A stretch of DNA of 64,000 nucleotides from Streptomyces griseus subsp. griseus (GTDB lineage: Bacteria > Actinomycetota > Actinomycetes > Streptomycetales > Streptomycetaceae). This document shows positions 52,178 through 61,305 of this stretch, in pieces. Each line of letters starts with the position of its first letter. Within the stretch, counting starts at the first letter, position 1. Location of the stretch: the NCBI RefSeq assembly GCF_003610995.1, contig NZ_CP032543.1, forward strand, positions 1,054,001 to 1,118,000. The letters are read 5' to 3'. A model generated the notes under the pieces. It was not told where the DNA came from. It was given only the letters and a program-made list of their open reading frames with translations, and did not search any database. Made by a program: the position numbers and the translations under genes.

Positions 52178-52219
52178 ACGTGAGCCCGCCGCCCCCTTGT
52201 CGGGGCGGCGGGCTCACGT
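52178..52219. terminator. Bidirectional hairpin terminator
   Basis: A perfect 18-bp stem (left arm ACGTGAGCCCGCCGCCCC) with a 6-nt loop lies between the convergent DUF1844 and aquaporin genes. Confidence 0.88.
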
Positions 52220-52241
52220 GTGTTCCGCGCGGGGATCGGGA

Positions 52242-52955
52242 TCAGACGGCGTCCTCGGTCTCCTGGGGCAGCACGTTCGGGTACGGGTGGGTCAGCCGGT
52301 GGGCATAGGCCGCGATCGCTCCGCCGACGAGCGGCGCGAGGATGAACAGCCAGAGCTGGGAGAGGGCCGCGCCGCCCGCGAAGAGCGCCGGGCCCAGACT
52401 GCGGGCCGGGTTGACCGACGTACCGGTCAGCGGGATGCCGACCAGGTGGATCGCGGCGAGCGCCAGGCCGATCGGCAGTCCGTCGAAGCCGGTGACCGCG
52501 ACCTTGTGGGTCACCGCGAGGACGACGTAGACGAGCAGGAACGTCAGAACCACCTCGGCGAGGAAGGCACCCCCGGTGTTGATGCCGACAGCCGACCGGT
52601 CCCCGTAGCCGTTGCTGCCGAACTCTCCGCTGGTCTTAAGCCCCGGGATCTGCTTGGCCAGCAGGAACAGCAGGGCGGCGCCGACGATCGCACCGAGGAA
52701 CTGCGCCACCCAGCGTTCGACGGCGCTGCGGAGGTCGATCCGGCGGGCCATCAGCATGCCCAGCGTCACCGCCGGGTTCACATGGCACCCGGAGATCGGA
52801 CCGAGCGCGTAGGCGAGCGCGAGAAGAGTGAAGCCGAAGGTGAGCGCGATGCCCACCGCCCCGATGTATTCGACGGCGACCACCGCGGACCCCACGGCGA
52901 AGAACACCAGCAGCAGGGTGCCGAGAAACTCTGACGCCGCAATCCGCGTCTTCAT
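52242..52955 (-). CDS. Aquaporin (MIP family, AqpZ-like)
   Basis: The 237-residue channel has six membrane segments and both NPA boxes: GCHVNPAVTLGML after TM2 and GTSVNPARSLGPAL after TM5. The FLGTLLLVFFAVGSAVV start and narrow-pore residues fit water channels rather than glycerol facilitators. AGGTGG lies before the ATG. It stands alone. Confidence 0.94.
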   Translation of the reverse strand: MKTRIAASEFLGTLLLVFFAVGSAVVAVEYIGAVGIALTFGFTLLALAYALGPISGCHVNPAVTLGMLMARRIDLRSAVERWVAQFLGAIVGAALLFLLAKQIPGLKTSGEFGSNGYGDRSAVGINTGGAFLAEVVLTFLLVYVVLAVTHKVAVTGFDGLPIGLALAAIHLVGIPLTGTSVNPARSLGPALFAGGAALSQLWLFILAPLVGGAIAAYAHRLTHPYPNVLPQETEDAV

Positions 52956-53064
52956 GGAACCACCTCGCGAGCAAGGTCGATGTGTTCGGTTTCGTCCGAT
53001 TCACCGACAATTCTCACGGTGTCGAGCGCGTCTCGCGCGTCGGAGCCGGGAAGGGCGGCCCGGC

Positions 53065-53793
53065 TCAGCGGGAGAACAGCGGCTCGCCCGGGGCATCCGT
53101 ACCGGCCGGGAGCAGCGCCAGGTCGAGACCGCCGACCAGCCGGGCCCTCAGCGCCTCGCTGCCGGAGAGCGCCTCGGCCACCCGGCGGGCCGCCTCGGCG
53201 GGGACCGCGTCCGGGGCGAGGACCAGGGCGAGGGTGCCGTCGGCACGGCCTGGGCCGAGGTGGGCGCGGAGCACGGCGGGCTCGGCGGCGACGACCTCCC
53301 GTACGGCGTCGATCACCGCCGGGTCCTGGAGCGGGTCGGTGCTGGTGCGGTTCTCCGCCAGGGCCAGGAGCGCCTGCCCGCTCAGCTCGAAGGCGACGGG
53401 CCCTGCGAGATCCAGCACCACGGTGTCGGCCTTCTCGTGCGCGGCGGCCTGGAGGGCCTGGTGCAGCGGTACGGCGACGGGGCGGGCCCCGGGGTCCCAG
53501 CGGGCCAGCGAGTCGGTCGAGGTGAAGGCGGGCAGCGCGCGCCGGTCGCCGGCCTTGAGGGTGGGCACGGCCATGTCGCTCGTCTTCTCGCGCCGCAGCC
53601 CGTTCTCGTCCTCCTCCAGCTCACCGAGGACGGCGACGACGGGGACCAGGAGGCGGGCCTCCCGGAGGGCCGCGAGGACCGGGCCGACGGCCGTGCGGTC
53701 CTTCGACCAGGCGTCGAGTGCGCTGGTCAGGGCGGGAGAGGCCGAGCCGTCGTCGTCGGAGAAACCGGAGTCCGGGATGTTCTTGAGCGCCAC
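53065..53793 (-). CDS. SseB-family protein
   Basis: The 242-residue soluble protein has the SseB N-terminal pattern (DRTAVGPVLAALREARLLVP, ALPAFTSTDSLARWDPGARP) and the C-terminal extension (LRARLVGGLDLALLPAG). SseB-like proteins are widespread in Streptomyces, and some are linked to ESX/type VII or enhanced serine-sensitivity functions. The role is not known. Its neighbour is a mycosin-like protease. Confidence 0.85.
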   Translation of the reverse strand: MALKNIPDSGFSDDDGSASPALTSALDAWSKDRTAVGPVLAALREARLLVPVVAVLGELEEDENGLRREKTSDMAVPTLKAGDRRALPAFTSTDSLARWDPGARPVAVPLHQALQAAAHEKADTVVLDLAGPVAFELSGQALLALAENRTSTDPLQDPAVIDAVREVVAAEPAVLRAHLGPGRADGTLALVLAPDAVPAEAARRVAEALSGSEALRARLVGGLDLALLPAGTDAPGEPLFSR

Positions 53794-53940
53794 GGGACGA
53801 GGGTAGTGCCTGGGCGCGGGGCCCCGGGGCCAGGGGTGGCCGGGTGGGGCGGGCGCCCGCCTGGTGTGGCGTTCGGCGGGCCGTCGAGCCGGGGGTTCAA
53901 CGGCGGCCGGACCAGGGCGGGCACACCTCTGGTGGGGGCC

Positions 53941-55125
53941 TCAGCGGCGGCCGGGGGCGTTGCGGCCGCGCCACAGGACGACCGCCGCCGCCAGGAGGGC
54001 CGCGCCGAGGCCGCCCGCGAGGGGGGCGGCCCAGTTGACCGGGTCGTCGGCGACGGGCGGCGGGGTCGGGCCCGGGCCGAAGAACTTCTTGCGGTGGCCG
54101 GCCGTGGCGGTCTGGGCGCCGATGTCGCCGGGGCGCAGCCGGGAGCCCGCCTCGATGGCCTCCGCCGGGTCGACGATGCCGTAGCCGCGGGCGTCGTCGC
54201 GGCCTTCGGCGGGGGCGTCGCGGGCGGTGTCGGCGAGGAGCTTCTTGATCTGGGCGGGGGCGAGGCCGGGGTGGGCGGCGCGGACCAGGGCGACGGCGCC
54301 GGAGACGAACGCGGCCGCCGCCGACGTACCCCACTCGATGTAGTAGTGGCCGTCCGGGTTGGCGACGACGATGTCCACGCCGGGCGCGCTGACCGTGGCG
54401 TACCAGCGGCGGGTGGAGAAGGCGGCGTGCGTGCCGTACTCGTCGACGGCGGCGACCGCGATCACGCCGGGGTAGGCGGCCGGGTAGGAGATCCGGTCCC
54501 CCTTCTCGCCGCCGTTGCCGGCCGAGGCGACCACGGAGATGCCCTTGGAGAGGGCGTACTGGATGGCGGAGTCCTCGCCCGGGTCCGGGTGGGCGGACTC
54601 GCTGTCGTCGCCGAGGGAGAGGTTGATGACGTCGGCGCCGTTGTCGGCGGCCCAGCGGATGCCCTGGGCGAGCGCGGTGCCACGGGTCTTGCGGGCCTTG
54701 GCGCGGGCCGGGTCCTTGGACTCCAGGATCACCCGGACGGGCAGGATCGTGGCCTCGGGCGCGATGCCGAGGATGCCGTCGGCGCGGCCGGGGCCGTTGC
54801 CGCGCCCGGCGATGATCCCGGCCATCGCGGTGCCGTGCAGGGCCCAGGAGGCGTCGCCCTCGGTGGCGCCGAAGCCGACGAGGTCCTTGCCGGGGAGCAC
54901 CTGGCCCACGAGGTCGGGGTGGGTGCCGTCGACCCCGGTGTCCAGGACAGCGACGGTGATGCCCCCGCCCTGGGTGGTCTGCCAGGCGCGGTCGGTGTGC
55001 ATCGCCGCCAGGGCCCACTGCTGGTCGCGGATGGCGTCGGCGTGGGCGGGGGGTGCGGGGGTGAGCGCGAGGACGGCGGCGGCGCAGACCGCGGCGAGGA
55101 CGCGGTGGGGTCGTCGTCGGGTCAT
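53941..55125 (-). CDS. Mycosin-like membrane-anchored subtilisin (type VII secretion-associated)
   Basis: The 394-residue S8 protease has a signal peptide (VLAAVCAAAVLALTPAPPAHA). The catalytic triad is Asp in VAVLDTGVDGTHPDLV, His in LHGTAMAGIIAGRGNG and Ser in YIEWGTSAAAAFVSGAVALV. A C-terminal membrane helix (GGLGAALLAAAVVLWRGR) anchors it outside the cell. This layout is that of mycosins, which process type VII secretion substrates. The start overlaps the Pro-rich partner's stop (ATGA). Confidence 0.92.
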   Translation of the reverse strand: MTRRRPHRVLAAVCAAAVLALTPAPPAHADAIRDQQWALAAMHTDRAWQTTQGGGITVAVLDTGVDGTHPDLVGQVLPGKDLVGFGATEGDASWALHGTAMAGIIAGRGNGPGRADGILGIAPEATILPVRVILESKDPARAKARKTRGTALAQGIRWAADNGADVINLSLGDDSESAHPDPGEDSAIQYALSKGISVVASAGNGGEKGDRISYPAAYPGVIAVAAVDEYGTHAAFSTRRWYATVSAPGVDIVVANPDGHYYIEWGTSAAAAFVSGAVALVRAAHPGLAPAQIKKLLADTARDAPAEGRDDARGYGIVDPAEAIEAGSRLRPGDIGAQTATAGHRKKFFGPGPTPPPVADDPVNWAAPLAGGLGAALLAAAVVLWRGRNAPGRR

Positions 55126-56294
55126 GCGGGCGGCTCCACGAGATCGGTGACGGTCCTGCGCAGCCCTCGCTCCACCCGGTCGGCGAGGCCCTTCGCCTCG
55201 TGGCCGAGCCCGGCCTGGGCGATGTCCGTGGTGGCGGGAGTCTCCGTCGCCGCGTCGGCGGTCTGGGGCTCGGCGACGGTCCGCGCGTCGGCGAAGCCGG
55301 AGACGGCAAAGACGACGACGGGCAGCTCGGTGAGCGGCCGCACGGTCCAGCTGGCCCGCTGCCGGTCGCCGAAGCCGGCGGCGACGGTGCCTTCGGGGGC
55401 GTACGTGCGTGGCATCAGGTCCTTGCGCGCGGCGAGCTTCTGCTCGGTGAACCGAGTGCTCAGGGCTTGCATACCGGCGGCGTCGGCCTCGGTGACGACC
55501 ATGCCGACGGTGGTGACGGCGGAGCGGGTCGCATCGGTGTAGGTGGCCCGGATCATCCGCTCGCAGCCGACGGACCGGAGGGTGGTGCGCAGCAGTGGGT
55601 CGAGACCCGTGGAGCAGCCGCTGTCCGGGGCGACGGAGAGCCGGGTCCAGTTGCGGTTGGTACCGCCGGGCCCGGCACCGGTGCCCTTGAGCGTGGGCGG
55701 GAAGAGGGTGTCCACGGGGACCCTGTGCCAGACGGTGCGGCCCTCGGTGTACGGGGTCCGGGTGGGCTCGGCCGAGGAGTCACCGGTGAGCCAGGCCCCG
55801 GTGGCGGCCCCGCCGATCAGCCCGAGCCCGAGCACCACACAGGCGGCGGCCACGGGCGCCCGCCACCGCTGCCGGGGCGGGACGGGGCGGAGCCGGGTGG
55901 TGGTCTCCACGGGCGTCTCGGGGTAGCCGTAACGGGCCGGTACGCGGTACGCGCCCGGGGGCGGCGGCACGGCTCCCGGCGCCGGACCCAGGTCGACTGC
56001 ACCGACGGGCCTGCGCCTCTGCACGGTGAAGGCGGGAGGTGGCCCGGAGCCGGGGTGCGTGGGGTACGGGTCAGCGGGGGCGGAGGCGGGCGGCGGGGGT
56101 GTGTGTGCCGTGCTCGGGGGTGCGGGTGGGGTCTGTGGACGGCGGGGGGCCGGCGGGGCCGCTGGGCCGGACGCGGCTCCCGGTGCCTGCGGGGCGGCCG
56201 GGCCGGGCGGCGCCGAGGCAGGGGGTGGGACCGCCAGGGTCGGTGGGGTCGTCGGGCGGGGTGGTACGGGAGCGCGCTGCGCTTCGGTACTCAT
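55122..56294 (-). CDS. Membrane protein with Pro-rich cytoplasmic domain, partner of the mycosin-like protease
   Basis: The 390-residue protein has an N-terminal ~140 residues that are Pro/Ala-rich and disordered. One membrane helix follows at about 165-190 (VAAACVVLGLGLIGGAATGA), then an extracellular domain (~195-390) with three Cys (SGCSTGLDPLLRTTLRSVGC). No family is recognised. Translational coupling to the protease suggests a shared envelope function. Similar pairs occur near type VII secretion genes in actinomycetes, but no ecc genes are in this window. Confidence 0.75.
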   Translation of the reverse strand: MSTEAQRAPVPPRPTTPPTLAVPPPASAPPGPAAPQAPGAASGPAAPPAPRRPQTPPAPPSTAHTPPPPASAPADPYPTHPGSGPPPAFTVQRRRPVGAVDLGPAPGAVPPPPGAYRVPARYGYPETPVETTTRLRPVPPRQRWRAPVAAACVVLGLGLIGGAATGAWLTGDSSAEPTRTPYTEGRTVWHRVPVDTLFPPTLKGTGAGPGGTNRNWTRLSVAPDSGCSTGLDPLLRTTLRSVGCERMIRATYTDATRSAVTTVGMVVTEADAAGMQALSTRFTEQKLAARKDLMPRTYAPEGTVAAGFGDRQRASWTVRPLTELPVVVFAVSGFADARTVAEPQTADAATETPATTDIAQAGLGHEAKGLADRVERGLRRTVTDLVEPPA

Positions 56295-56478
56295 CCGGCC
56301 CCCTGGTTCACGTCCCCGTACCGACCACGGATCACCGCCACCGTCAGGCGCGTTGGTGCTCGTGTGCCCGTCACTCTACGGGCTGCGGGCGCACGGCGGG
56401 GAACAGGGCGCCCGGCCTCGGCGGATCTGCCCCGAACGTCCCCTACCCAGGGGTAGCGCTCTCTGGCAAGCTGCGGCC

Positions 56479-57681
56479 ATGACTGCCCGCGCCGCTGACC
56501 GGACCCGTTACAACCGGGCCACCGCCCATCTCGACGCCCCGATCGCGATCGTCGATCTGGACGCCTTCGATGCCAACGCCGACGATCTGGTGGCCCGGGC
56601 GGGCGGGAAGCCGATCCGGGTGGCGAGCAAGTCCGTACGGTGCCGGACCCTGCTGGAGCGGGTCCTCCAGCGCCCCGGGTTCGCCGGGATCATGTCGTAC
56701 ACGCTGCCGGAGTCGCTCTGGCTGGCGCGGGCCGGGGCCAAGGACGTCCTGCTGGCCTATCCCTCGGCAGACCGGTCCGCCTTCGCCGAGCTGGCCGCCG
56801 ATCCGAAGCTGGCCGCCGCGGTGACGGTGATGGTGGACGACCACTCCCAGCTGGAGCTGATCGACGCCTCCCGGGCCGGCGGGCGGGAGGAGATCCGGGT
56901 CTGTCTGGAGCTCGACACCTCGCTCCAGCTGCTGGGGGGCCGGATCAGGATCGGCGCGCTCCGTTCGCCGCTGCGCTCCCCCGCCCAACTGGCCGAGCTG
57001 GCCCGCTCGGTGGCGCGTCGGCCGGGATTCCGGCTGGTCGGGCTGATGGCGTACGAGGGCCATGTCGCCGGGGTCGGTGACTCGCTGGCGGGGCGGCCCT
57101 TCCGGTCCCGGGCGATCCGGCTGATGCAGGCCACCGCCCGCAAGGAGCTGGCGGCCCGGCGTGCCGAGGTGGTGCGGGCGGTCCGCGCGGTCGCCCCGGA
57201 CCTGGAGTTCGTCAACGGTGGCGGCACCGGCAGCGTGCAGCACACGGCGGCCGAGGCCGCGGTGACCGAGATCGCGGCGGGTTCGGGGCTGTACGTGCCC
57301 CGCCTCTTCGACAACTACACCTCGTTCACCGCCCGCCCGGCGGCCCTGTTCGCCCAGCCCGTGGTGCGTCGGCCGGGCGTGGGCGTGGTGACGGTGCTCG
57401 GCGGCGGCTACCCCGCCTCCGGCGCGGCCGGGGCGGACCGCTCCCCCGTTCCGTACCTCCCGGAAGGGCTGCGCTACGACCCGCAGGAGGGCGCGGGCGA
57501 GGTCCAGACACCGCTGCTGGGCTCCCCCGCCGACGACCTGCTGATCGGCGACAAGGTCTGGTTCCGGCACGCCAAGGCCGGTGAGCTGTGCGAGCGGTTC
57601 GACGCGCTCCAGCTGATCGAGGGCGACCGGATCACGGCGACCGTTCCGACCTACCGGGGCGAGGGGAAGACGTTCCTCTGA
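56479..57681 (+). CDS. Alanine-racemase-fold amino-acid deaminase/aldolase (D-threonine-aldolase-like)
   Basis: The 400-residue PLP enzyme of fold type III opens with PIAIVDLDAFDANADDLVAR and carries the PLP Lys in PIRVASKSVRCRTLLERV. The metal/substrate-binding half includes EFVNGGGTGSVQHTAAEAAV and the C-terminal GDKVWFRHAKAGELCERFD (His-x-Cys metal ligands of the D-threonine aldolase type). It probably acts on D-amino or hydroxy-amino acids. The ATG at 56479 has CAAGCT six bases upstream and may be leaderless. Confidence 0.83.
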   Translation: MTARAADRTRYNRATAHLDAPIAIVDLDAFDANADDLVARAGGKPIRVASKSVRCRTLLERVLQRPGFAGIMSYTLPESLWLARAGAKDVLLAYPSADRSAFAELAADPKLAAAVTVMVDDHSQLELIDASRAGGREEIRVCLELDTSLQLLGGRIRIGALRSPLRSPAQLAELARSVARRPGFRLVGLMAYEGHVAGVGDSLAGRPFRSRAIRLMQATARKELAARRAEVVRAVRAVAPDLEFVNGGGTGSVQHTAAEAAVTEIAAGSGLYVPRLFDNYTSFTARPAALFAQPVVRRPGVGVVTVLGGGYPASGAAGADRSPVPYLPEGLRYDPQEGAGEVQTPLLGSPADDLLIGDKVWFRHAKAGELCERFDALQLIEGDRITATVPTYRGEGKTFL

Positions 57682-57727
57682 GCTCAGCGGGCGGGCTCGG
57701 GAGCCGATCGACGCGGTGACGGGCCGC

Positions 57728-58675
57728 TCACGGGGCGGCGGCCACGGCGTCCCGGCCGGTGCGGGAGAGCAGGTCGCGGGCCGGTCCGGTGGGGCGGTGG
57801 CCCGCCGGCCAGACGGCCCGCAGCTGGCGGCGCAGCCGTACCCCGGCGACCGGGATCTTGACCAGGCGGCGGGAGGACAGCTCCTCGCCGAGGGCCAGCT
57901 CGCTCAGCACGCAGGGTCCGGCGCCGCTCTCCGCCGCGCCCTTCACGGCGGTCGTGGAGGAGAGCTCCAGCAGTGGCTGGGCGAGGCCCCCGTGGACGGC
58001 GAGGGCGGCGTCCAGGACCTGCCGGGTGCCGGAGCCGCGCTCGCGCAGGATCAGCGGGGTGGCGGCCAGTTCGTCGGGGAGCAGCGGGGTGCGGCGACGG
58101 GCCCACGGGTGGCCGGGGGCGACCACGACGACGAGGCGGTCGTGGGCGATGACGGTGCCGTCCAGGCCCTCCGGTATCGACAGGCCCTCGACGAAGCCCA
58201 GATCGGCCTCGCCGGTGACGAGGCGCCGGGCGACGTCCGCCGAGTTGCCGACGAGGAGCGAGACGGCCGTGTCCGGGCGCTCGGCGCGCAGGGCGATCAG
58301 CCAGCCGGGCAGCAGGTACTCGGCGATGGTCATGCTGGCCGCGACCCGCAGCCGGGAGTCCCGCCGGTCGCGCAGCGCCTGGGCCCCCGCGTCGAACGAC
58401 TCGGCGGCCTCCACCACCCGGCGCGCCCAGTCGGTGACGAGCGCGCCCGCGCCGGTCAGCCGGGAGCCGCGCGGGGAGCGGTCGAGCAGGGCGACGCCGA
58501 GCTGCCGTTCCATGGAGCGGATGCGGCTGGAGGCGGCGGGCTGGGTGATGCCGACGTCCTTGGCGGCCCGTCCGAGACTGCCGTGCCGGGCGACGGCGAG
58601 CAGCAGCTCCAGCGCTCCGAGGTCGGGGACCCGGTGGGAGAGGGGGGCGCGGGGGGCTTGGTCGTCGCTGGGCAT
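57728..58675 (-). CDS. LysR-family regulator, divergent from a TDT transporter
   Basis: The 315-residue protein has an N-terminal HTH (LLAVARHGSLGRAAKDVGIT and QPAASSRIRSMERQLGVALL). The substrate-binding domain opens LRVAASMTIAEYLLPGWLIA and includes LILRERGSGTRQVLDAALAV. The intergenic region holds two short palindromes overlapping the start codons, the usual place for LysR autoregulation and activation of the divergent transporter. Confidence 0.92.
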   Translation of the reverse strand: MPSDDQAPRAPLSHRVPDLGALELLLAVARHGSLGRAAKDVGITQPAASSRIRSMERQLGVALLDRSPRGSRLTGAGALVTDWARRVVEAAESFDAGAQALRDRRDSRLRVAASMTIAEYLLPGWLIALRAERPDTAVSLLVGNSADVARRLVTGEADLGFVEGLSIPEGLDGTVIAHDRLVVVVAPGHPWARRRTPLLPDELAATPLILRERGSGTRQVLDAALAVHGGLAQPLLELSSTTAVKGAAESGAGPCVLSELALGEELSSRRLVKIPVAGVRLRRQLRAVWPAGHRPTGPARDLLSRTGRDAVAAAP

Positions 58676-58697
58676 AAAGCCAGCTTATGACCTCATA
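58673..58697. promoter_or_regulatory. LysR-type palindromes in the divergent promoter
   Basis: CATAA-N7-TTATG (58673-58689) and TATGA-cc-TCATA (58686-58697) overlap in the 70-bp gap. The first includes the LysR start codon. They are AT-rich within GC-rich DNA and fit LysR T-N11-A boxes. Confidence 0.6.
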
Positions 58698-58745
58698 GGA
58701 ACGGAGTCCCTGGTGGACCCGGGCGGGCGCGCGAAGAATCGTGGC

Positions 58746-59924
58746 ATGGCCATCTTTCCGCAGACCCGGACCTCTGCACCACTCCCTGTGGTCGCCCGCC
58801 TCCCCCACCGGACGGACCGTGCGCGGCGGCTGCCGTCCCTGCGGTACATCGGCCCCAACTGGTACGCGAGCGTCATGGGCACCGCGATCGTCGCGAGCGC
58901 CGGGGCGGCGCTCCCGGGGGACGTGCCCGGGCTGCGCGGCGCGTGCACGGTGGTGTGGGCGCTCTCCGCCGTCCTGCTCGCCACGGTCCTCACCGCCCGG
59001 GCCGGCCACTGGCTCCACCACCGCGACCAGGCCCGCGCCCACCTCCTGGACCCGGCCGTCGCCCCCTTCTACGGGTGCCTGGCCATGGCACTGCTCGCGG
59101 TCGGCGGGGCCACGCTCACCGTGGGCGTGGATGTCCTCGGCGTACGGGCCGCGCTCGCCGTGGACGTGGTGCTGTTCGTCGTGGGGACGGCGATCGGTCT
59201 GCTGGCCGCTGTCGTGGTCCCGTATCTGATGGTCGTACGGCACCGTCCGGCGCCCGGGACCGCGTCGCCGGTCTGGCTGCTGCCGCTGGTCGCCCCGATG
59301 GTCTCGGCCTCGCAGGGGGCGCTGCTGGTGCCCCACGTGGCGGCCGGGCAGGGGCGGGAGGCGTTGCTGCTGGCCTGCTACGCGATGTTCGGGCTCTCCC
59401 TGCTGGCCACGCTGGTGGTGCTGCCGCTGGTCTTCGCCCGGCTCCTCCACCACGGCCCGCTGCCCCTCGCGCTGACCCCGACCCTGTTCCTGGTGCTGGG
59501 GCCGCTGGGCCAGTCCACGACGGCCGTCAACCAGCTGGCCGACGCCGCTCCGGGCGCGGTCGCGGGGTCCTACGCCTCGGCGTTCGGTGCGTTCGCGGTG
59601 CTCTACGGGGTTCCGGTGATGGGCTTCGCGCTGCTGTGGCTGGCGCTGGCCGGGGCGATGGTCATCAGGGCGACGCGTGACGGTATGGGTTTCGCGATGA
59701 CGTGGTGGGCGTTCACGTTCCCCGTGGGTACGTGTGTGACGGGGGCGGCCGGTCTGGCCCGGCACACGGGTCTGGACGCCCTGACCTGGCTGGCCGTGGC
59801 GCTGTATGTGTTGCTGGTGGTGGCGTGGGCGGTGGCCGGGGCCCGGACCGTGCGCGGGGTGGTCAGCGGAGCGCTGACGGCAGCTCCTGTGCCGCCCGCA
59901 GCAGCGACGGCCCGTACCAGGTGA
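58746..59924 (+). CDS. TDT (tellurite-resistance/dicarboxylate transporter, TehA-like) family protein
   Basis: The 392-residue protein has about ten membrane segments. The opening RYIGPNWYASVMGTAIVASA and mid-protein PVWLLPLVAPMVSASQGALL match the TDT/C4-dicarboxylate/malic-acid carrier family. The substrate is unknown. The ATG at 58746 lies 70 bp from the divergent LysR gene. Its 3' end overlaps the convergent metal-receptor gene by 62 bp. Confidence 0.88.
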   Translation: MAIFPQTRTSAPLPVVARLPHRTDRARRLPSLRYIGPNWYASVMGTAIVASAGAALPGDVPGLRGACTVVWALSAVLLATVLTARAGHWLHHRDQARAHLLDPAVAPFYGCLAMALLAVGGATLTVGVDVLGVRAALAVDVVLFVVGTAIGLLAAVVVPYLMVVRHRPAPGTASPVWLLPLVAPMVSASQGALLVPHVAAGQGREALLLACYAMFGLSLLATLVVLPLVFARLLHHGPLPLALTPTLFLVLGPLGQSTTAVNQLADAAPGAVAGSYASAFGAFAVLYGVPVMGFALLWLALAGAMVIRATRDGMGFAMTWWAFTFPVGTCVTGAAGLARHTGLDALTWLAVALYVLLVVAWAVAGARTVRGVVSGALTAAPVPPAAATARTR

Positions 59925-60588
59925 GCAGCCGGCCGTCGACGAGGGCGGCGGGCAGGCCGGGGAAGGCCTCGGGCCCGTCGTCGGCGGTGAAGCGGTAGGG
60001 CTCGTCGGGCAGGACGACCAGCTCGGCGCCGGAGGCGTTCAGCTCGTCGACGGGGATGCGCGGGTAGCGCTCGGCGTGGTCCGCGTACACGTTGTGGACC
60101 CCCAGGCGGGCCAGCAGGTCACCGGCGAAGGTGTCGGAGCCGAGCACCATCCAGGGGCGGCGCCAGATCGGTACGACGGCGGGACGCGGACGCGCGGAGG
60201 GTGCGGGGAGCTCCGCCCAGGCGGCCTCGGCCTCGTCCAGCCAGCGGGGGCGGGTCAGACCGCAGCCGGTGGTGAGGACCCGGTCCAGCTCGGTGAAGGC
60301 CTGCTCCAGGGTACGGATCTCGGTGACCAGGACGTGCAGCCCGGCCTCCCGGAGCGCGGCGAGGTCGGGTGCGCGGTTCTCCTCCTCGTTGGCGATCACC
60401 AGATCCGGGGCGAGGGCCGTGACCGCGGCCACGTCCGGGTTCTTGGTGCCGCCGATCCGGGCGGCGGTGAGACCGGCGGGGTGGCTGCACCAGTCGGTGA
60501 CACCGACGAGCAGTCCGGGGGCGGTGGCGGCGACGGCCTCGGTGAGGGACGGGACGAGGGAGACGACACCCGCGGGCACGGTGGGCAC
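59863..60588 (-). CDS. Helical-backbone metal receptor-like protein (BtuF/periplasmic binding fold, no signal)
   Basis: The 241-residue protein matches the vitamin-B12/iron-siderophore binding fold: VPAGVVSLVPSLTEAVAATA, VGVTDWCSHPAGL, ALAPDLVIANEEENRAPDLA and VEPYRF-like PDEPYRFTADDG. There is no signal peptide or lipobox, so it is cytosolic or wrongly started. No permease or ATPase is adjacent. The role is unclear; it may be a repurposed binding domain. Confidence 0.8.
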   Translation of the reverse strand: MPTVPAGVVSLVPSLTEAVAATAPGLLVGVTDWCSHPAGLTAARIGGTKNPDVAAVTALAPDLVIANEEENRAPDLAALREAGLHVLVTEIRTLEQAFTELDRVLTTGCGLTRPRWLDEAEAAWAELPAPSARPRPAVVPIWRRPWMVLGSDTFAGDLLARLGVHNVYADHAERYPRIPVDELNASGAELVVLPDEPYRFTADDGPEAFPGLPAALVDGRLLTWYGPSLLRAAQELPSALR

Positions 60589-60597
60589 TCCCGGCCC

Positions 60598-61143
60598 TCA
60601 GCGGCGGGGGTCGAAGGTGGCGTCGATGTGCTCCGCGACCGCGACGAGCAGCAGCCGGGTGCCGGGCCGGGTGGCCCGCCAGCGGTGGCGTACGCCGCCG
60701 GAGAGGAACAGGGTGTCGCCGCGCTCCAGCCGGTACGCCTGGCCCTCGGCCTCGACCTCGGCGGCGCCCTCGACGACGTACATCAGCTCGTCGTTGCGGT
60801 GCTGGAACTCGCGCCCGAGGTCCTGCTCGCCGGTGAACTCCAGGGCGCTGAGCTGGTGGCGCCCGCGCACCACCCGGCGTACGCCGTCGCCCTCCTCGCC
60901 CCGTACGACATCGACGGCGCGCGCCGAGTCGGCGGCGGCCCGCAGCCGTGAGGTGGTGGTCTCCAGCGCCTCGGCGACCCGGTCGAGGGAGCGGGCGCTG
61001 GGGCGGGCGCGCTCGTTCTCGATCTGGCTGAGGAAGGGCACGGAGAGCCCGCTGCGCTCGGCGACCACGGCCAGCGTGAGGCCCAGGGTGCGGCGCCGAC
61101 GGCGGACCGCGGCACCCACCCGCGGTGTGTCCTTGTCGTCCAT
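60598..61143 (-). CDS. XRE-cupin transcriptional regulator
   Basis: The 181-residue protein has an N-terminal helix-turn-helix (GLTLAVVAERSGLSVPFLSQ, IENERARPSARSLDRVAEAL) and a C-terminal cupin effector domain (FQHRNDELMYVVEGAAEVEA, YRLERGDTLFLSGGVRHRW with metal-type His). Such regulators often control amine or osmolyte metabolism. The ATG at 61143 (MDDKDTPR) has GGGAGG upstream; longer starts at 61170 and 61197 are possible. Confidence 0.88.
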   Translation of the reverse strand: MDDKDTPRVGAAVRRRRRTLGLTLAVVAERSGLSVPFLSQIENERARPSARSLDRVAEALETTTSRLRAAADSARAVDVVRGEEGDGVRRVVRGRHQLSALEFTGEQDLGREFQHRNDELMYVVEGAAEVEAEGQAYRLERGDTLFLSGGVRHRWRATRPGTRLLLVAVAEHIDATFDPRR

Positions 61144-61305
61144 GAACCGGCTCCCTCCCGCCTCAGCCATCCTCCCGGCTGCCAGCACCTTACGCACATG
61201 GTTACGCGAGACGTCCGGTTATCGGCCCCCGGACAGCCGGGAGGGGTGGGCCCCGCCCCACGGCGGCACCCACCCCTCACCTGCGTTTTTCCTGCCCGGC
61301 GGCCC

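Noticed and set aside
53065..56294. A complete type VII secretion locus.
   Set aside because: No EccC-, EccB-, EccD- or WXG100-like protein is in the window.
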